Source of the DNA: Cyclobacteriaceae bacterium
GTDB taxonomy: Bacteria > Bacteroidota > Bacteroidia > Cytophagales > Cyclobacteriaceae
Assembly: GCA_013140395.1 (NCBI GenBank)
Contig: JABFSY010000494.1
Span: 1-6,621, forward strand
Length of the DNA stretch: 6,621 bases
Reading direction: 5' to 3'
Made by a program: the position numbers and the translations under genes. The notes beneath the pieces were generated by a model that worked only from the letters and a program-made list of their open reading frames with translations, was not told the DNA's origin and made no database searches. Shown piece by piece: positions 5,101 to 6,621 of the stretch (positions are counted from its first letter, which is position 1; every line of letters begins with the position of its first letter).

Positions 5101-6621
5101 ACCACCTCGTTTACCTTCATAAAAAACGGACTGGAAGGATGGGGGCAACTGAAGTTTCCTCAGTACAATGAGAATCAAGTGTTCGGTCTGCTGAAAGATG
5201 CACAATTAAAAAAATTGAACTACTTGGAAAGTGTGCAGCCTTTTTCTGTGACGACCTTCGGAAGTACTAACCCCACACCCGCCACGAGTGTATCATTTAA
5301 AATCAACAATGTAGAATACAATGTTGCCTCCCAAGGTCAGCCTTGCAGAAACAACACCATTAATCTTGTGGCGTTTAATAAAAACACGGCCGTGCCTTAT
5401 GCGGGCATTCCTTTTAATTTTCAAGACCCACGCACCTGCGGAAGGGAACCACAGCTGATTAATAGTTTTTTGTTTTCAGAACTTGAGACTGGCCTGAATG
5501 ATGATTTGGCTACCTACATAGATGCTATCCAGCAGAGTGACTCCGTGGTTCTTTTTTCTATCGGAAATCCCGGGTACACGGCATGGTCAACTAGTGTGAA
5601 AACCAAATTAGGGAGCTTTGGAATTAGCGCAGCACAAATCGATCTTTTGCTTGATGGTGAGCCGGTAGTTATACTGGGAAAAAAAGGTGCAGCCGTAGGC
5701 ACAGCCCGAGTTTTCAAAAGCAGTGTCGCACCAGCTACCGCGCAATCATTATCTGTCGCAAAGACAATCACGGGTCGGTTTTCAAATGGAAGTATGAAGT
5801 CGACTGTGATAGGCCCGGCAAAAAATTGGGTTCGTTTAGTCAATCAGGTTACCGAGCTTCAAACGACTGATGTAGTTAGTTTTACGATTTATGGTGTTTC
5901 ATTACTCGGTGTCGAAACAATGTTACGAGACAATGTAACGGGCACATTGGACTTGAGTTTCATCGATGCGAAACAATACCCATTGCTGAGATTGGAAATG
6001 AAGATGGAAGATGCTATAAATCTTTCGGCAGCCCAACTGCGCAAGTGGATCGTTTTGTTTGAAACCGTTGCCGAAGGAATGGTTGTGCGTAAAGGGGCTA
6101 TTGTACAACAGGCTGTGCAAGAAGGACAAACCTTTACCGATCAATCATTCGGGTTTGCGAATATTTCTGATAAACAGTTCTCAGGTCAACTCACAGTTCG
6201 AGCCGATGTGTTGACAAAGAACTCCGGAAAAAATCAATCCTCCTCTTTTTTCATTGACCCTCCAAAACCAGGTGAGACGATTAGCTTTTCATTCGATATC
6301 GACACAAAATTGAAAGCCGGACTAAATGACATTTCAGTTTTTGTAAATCCGAAAGAGTTACCGGAACAATACTATGATAACAATATTGTAAATCTTTTGG
6401 ATTATTTGAAAGTGCTTCCCGACTTAACGGCACCAACCTTAAAAGTGCGAATAGATGGTCGGGTGATTCAAAACAAAGATTTTGTGTCTAACCAGCCTCA
6501 AAGAGAGATTGAACTTTCGGACGACAACCCGTTCTTGCTAAAGAAAGATACAGTAGGTATGACTATCTTTCTGAAATCGGAATGTGGTAGTTCCAATTGC
6601 CCCTTTACACCTGTTTACTTT
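2158..6621 (+). CDS. porU2: PorU2-like C25 (gingipain-type) cysteine peptidase of the T9SS, 3'-truncated
   Basis: The frame is open for 1488 codons to the right edge, so the C-terminus is missing. The GTG at 2158 gives a compact signal peptide (R2, hydrophobic core, cleavage after ASA at 19-21). An ATG at 2176 would lack the basic residue, and a GTG at 2134 is also possible. After an N-terminal beta region typical of T9SS C25 proteins (W-I-D-V, then YYKVLVAKDGIYRLTYSDL, later FIEFFGRKNDG), the C25 peptidase domain spans about residues 401-765. The catalytic pair is His633 (FFGHSSPG) and Cys667 (NGCNAG), 34 residues apart against 33 in gingipain RgpB, and the domain ends in LLGDPAVKLFG. Downstream come a CARDB-like domain (about 772-885), a fibronectin-like region ending EGWGQLKFPQY (about 895-1005), an ILEI/FAM3-like segment (about 1062-1190) and a second CARDB-like segment ending in YYDNNIVN (about residue 1400). 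It is probably an outer-membrane or surface protein processing or anchoring T9SS cargo. The C25 family is certain; the PorU2 name rests on recalled similarity. Confidence 0.85.
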   Translation, partial: MRFGIQMLAFGLFLLSFSASAQYANSWIDVNQSYYKVLVAKDGIYRLTYSDLLAASFPVNSVDPRLIKLYHRGVEQAIFIQGETDAVFNTTDFIEFFGRKNDGTLDKQLYQPASAQPHNFYNLYSDTTAYFLTYSPIPPGGKRMANFSEVNVSGISKEVFHNEERLLVLGNSYSAGATSNSELSYTQFVQAEGWFGTALQQNQTIDYVLDLVTNSVPLAGLPQLEVFLVGRDNIAHSAEVLVGANTGALRSLTSTSFFGFETPLLSLPLSWSDIGADGKITVRLKAGTSTTNRFQFSTAFVKITFPQNFNASTLSEKKFILQVNGANKSYIEIDNPSPNTRLWDVTNPDDVLTIGTRAAGGALSAVVSNTSTARKLLAASITTTPIIKPVSFRSINPTIPNFLIITHRALMKPALGYANVVQSYAAYRASNAGGKYDTLTITSDQLYDQFNYGETSSLAIYEFMRWMVDKGNPKYLFIIGKGRDISPYSNYQRKALPPSEFRDLVPSAGYPAADMAFTAGLGGTTFEPKVATGRLSASNATQVAAYLNKIIETESASVAQEWRKQGLHLSGGIQPFELPLFRSYVDGFKDVAKGKNWGGNITTIGKRESNPSQLINVSDQVNKGTNLITFFGHSSPGTIDIDIGFVSDPVLGYNNPGKYPVFLINGCNAGAFFLNGTIFGEDWMMAPNKGARNFIAHSSFGFSGNLREYSDLFYRVGFADTTFIQKGIGDVQKEVASRYLGSFGSDILSVTQIQQMVLLGDPAVKLFGTAKPDYVLENTSLSLISLDGLPVTSQSNSFGVRVVRKNLGATGTGNLPMRLIRTFNDNTSKSYDSIFQNVLNQDTVVFRVKRDAAGGGLNQFTVIIDPLNTIKEISKLNNSATFNGLISSNGTKNLFPAPYALVSKQFLDLVFQATDLTSGVRDFRIEIDTTNTFNSLFLKSQVVSGEVLAKVSVNLLSNDSVVYYWRTRFDKPKTNESAEWMTTSFTFIKNGLEGWGQLKFPQYNENQVFGLLKDAQLKKLNYLESVQPFSVTTFGSTNPTPATSVSFKINNVEYNVASQGQPCRNNTINLVAFNKNTAVPYAGIPFNFQDPRTCGREPQLINSFLFSELETGLNDDLATYIDAIQQSDSVVLFSIGNPGYTAWSTSVKTKLGSFGISAAQIDLLLDGEPVVILGKKGAAVGTARVFKSSVAPATAQSLSVAKTITGRFSNGSMKSTVIGPAKNWVRLVNQVTELQTTDVVSFTIYGVSLLGVETMLRDNVTGTLDLSFIDAKQYPLLRLEMKMEDAINLSAAQLRKWIVLFETVAEGMVVRKGAIVQQAVQEGQTFTDQSFGFANISDKQFSGQLTVRADVLTKNSGKNQSSSFFIDPPKPGETISFSFDIDTKLKAGLNDISVFVNPKELPEQYYDNNIVNLLDYLKVLPDLTAPTLKVRIDGRVIQNKDFVSNQPQREIELSDDNPFLLKKDTVGMTIFLKSECGSSNCPFTPVYF

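Noticed and set aside
5514..6144. Minus-strand open frames at 5514-5843 and 5923-6144
   Set aside because: They are antisense to the intact PorU2-like coding sequence, with low-complexity translations and no domain.

Overview
The window looks like chromosomal DNA of a Bacteroidota member, most likely a Cytophagales-type gliding bacterium. Three things point there: a type IX secretion (T9SS) gingipain-family protein, several exact matches to the Bacteroidota -7 promoter box TAnnTTTG, and start codons without Shine-Dalgarno sequences. Composition is moderate in GC with no sharp shift. Assignment below order level is not possible from the sequence.

Layout. (1) 3-314: C-terminal part of an ECF-type sigma-70 factor, cut by the left edge. 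(2) 335-787: a RidA/YjgF-family protein with a signal peptide that lacks the family's substrate-binding arginine. (3) 814-1202: the most interesting part. A promoter box is followed by a broken 5' half of a tRNA-Arg gene whose D-loop holds a 28-nt GC-rich palindromic insert, then a tiny GIY-YIG nuclease gene, then a complete tRNA-Arg(CCG). The nuclease start codon lies 3 nt after the broken tRNA half ends, and its last codons and stop are supplied by the first ten bases of the intact tRNA. (4) 1203-1390: non-coding, with two small adjacent hairpins. (5) 1391-1996, minus strand: an unrecognised Bacteroidota-type hydrophobic protein with a signal peptide. (6) 1997-2157: divergent promoter region. 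(7) 2158-6621: at least 1488 codons of a giant C25 (gingipain-type) cysteine peptidase resembling PorU2, a putative T9SS sortase-like protein, cut by the right edge.

How the parts relate. The sigma factor and RidA genes are close together but have no obvious functional link. The GIY-YIG/tRNA block reads as a minimal mobile element: a nuclease ORF plus a replacement tRNA 5' half, inserted at the anticodon-loop boundary of tRNA-Arg so that a full tRNA is regenerated downstream while the original 5' half and its promoter are left upstream. That reading is inference from the 31-nt duplicated tRNA segment and needs comparison with relatives. The PorU2-like gene and the minus-strand gene are divergently transcribed, each with a plausible -7 box.
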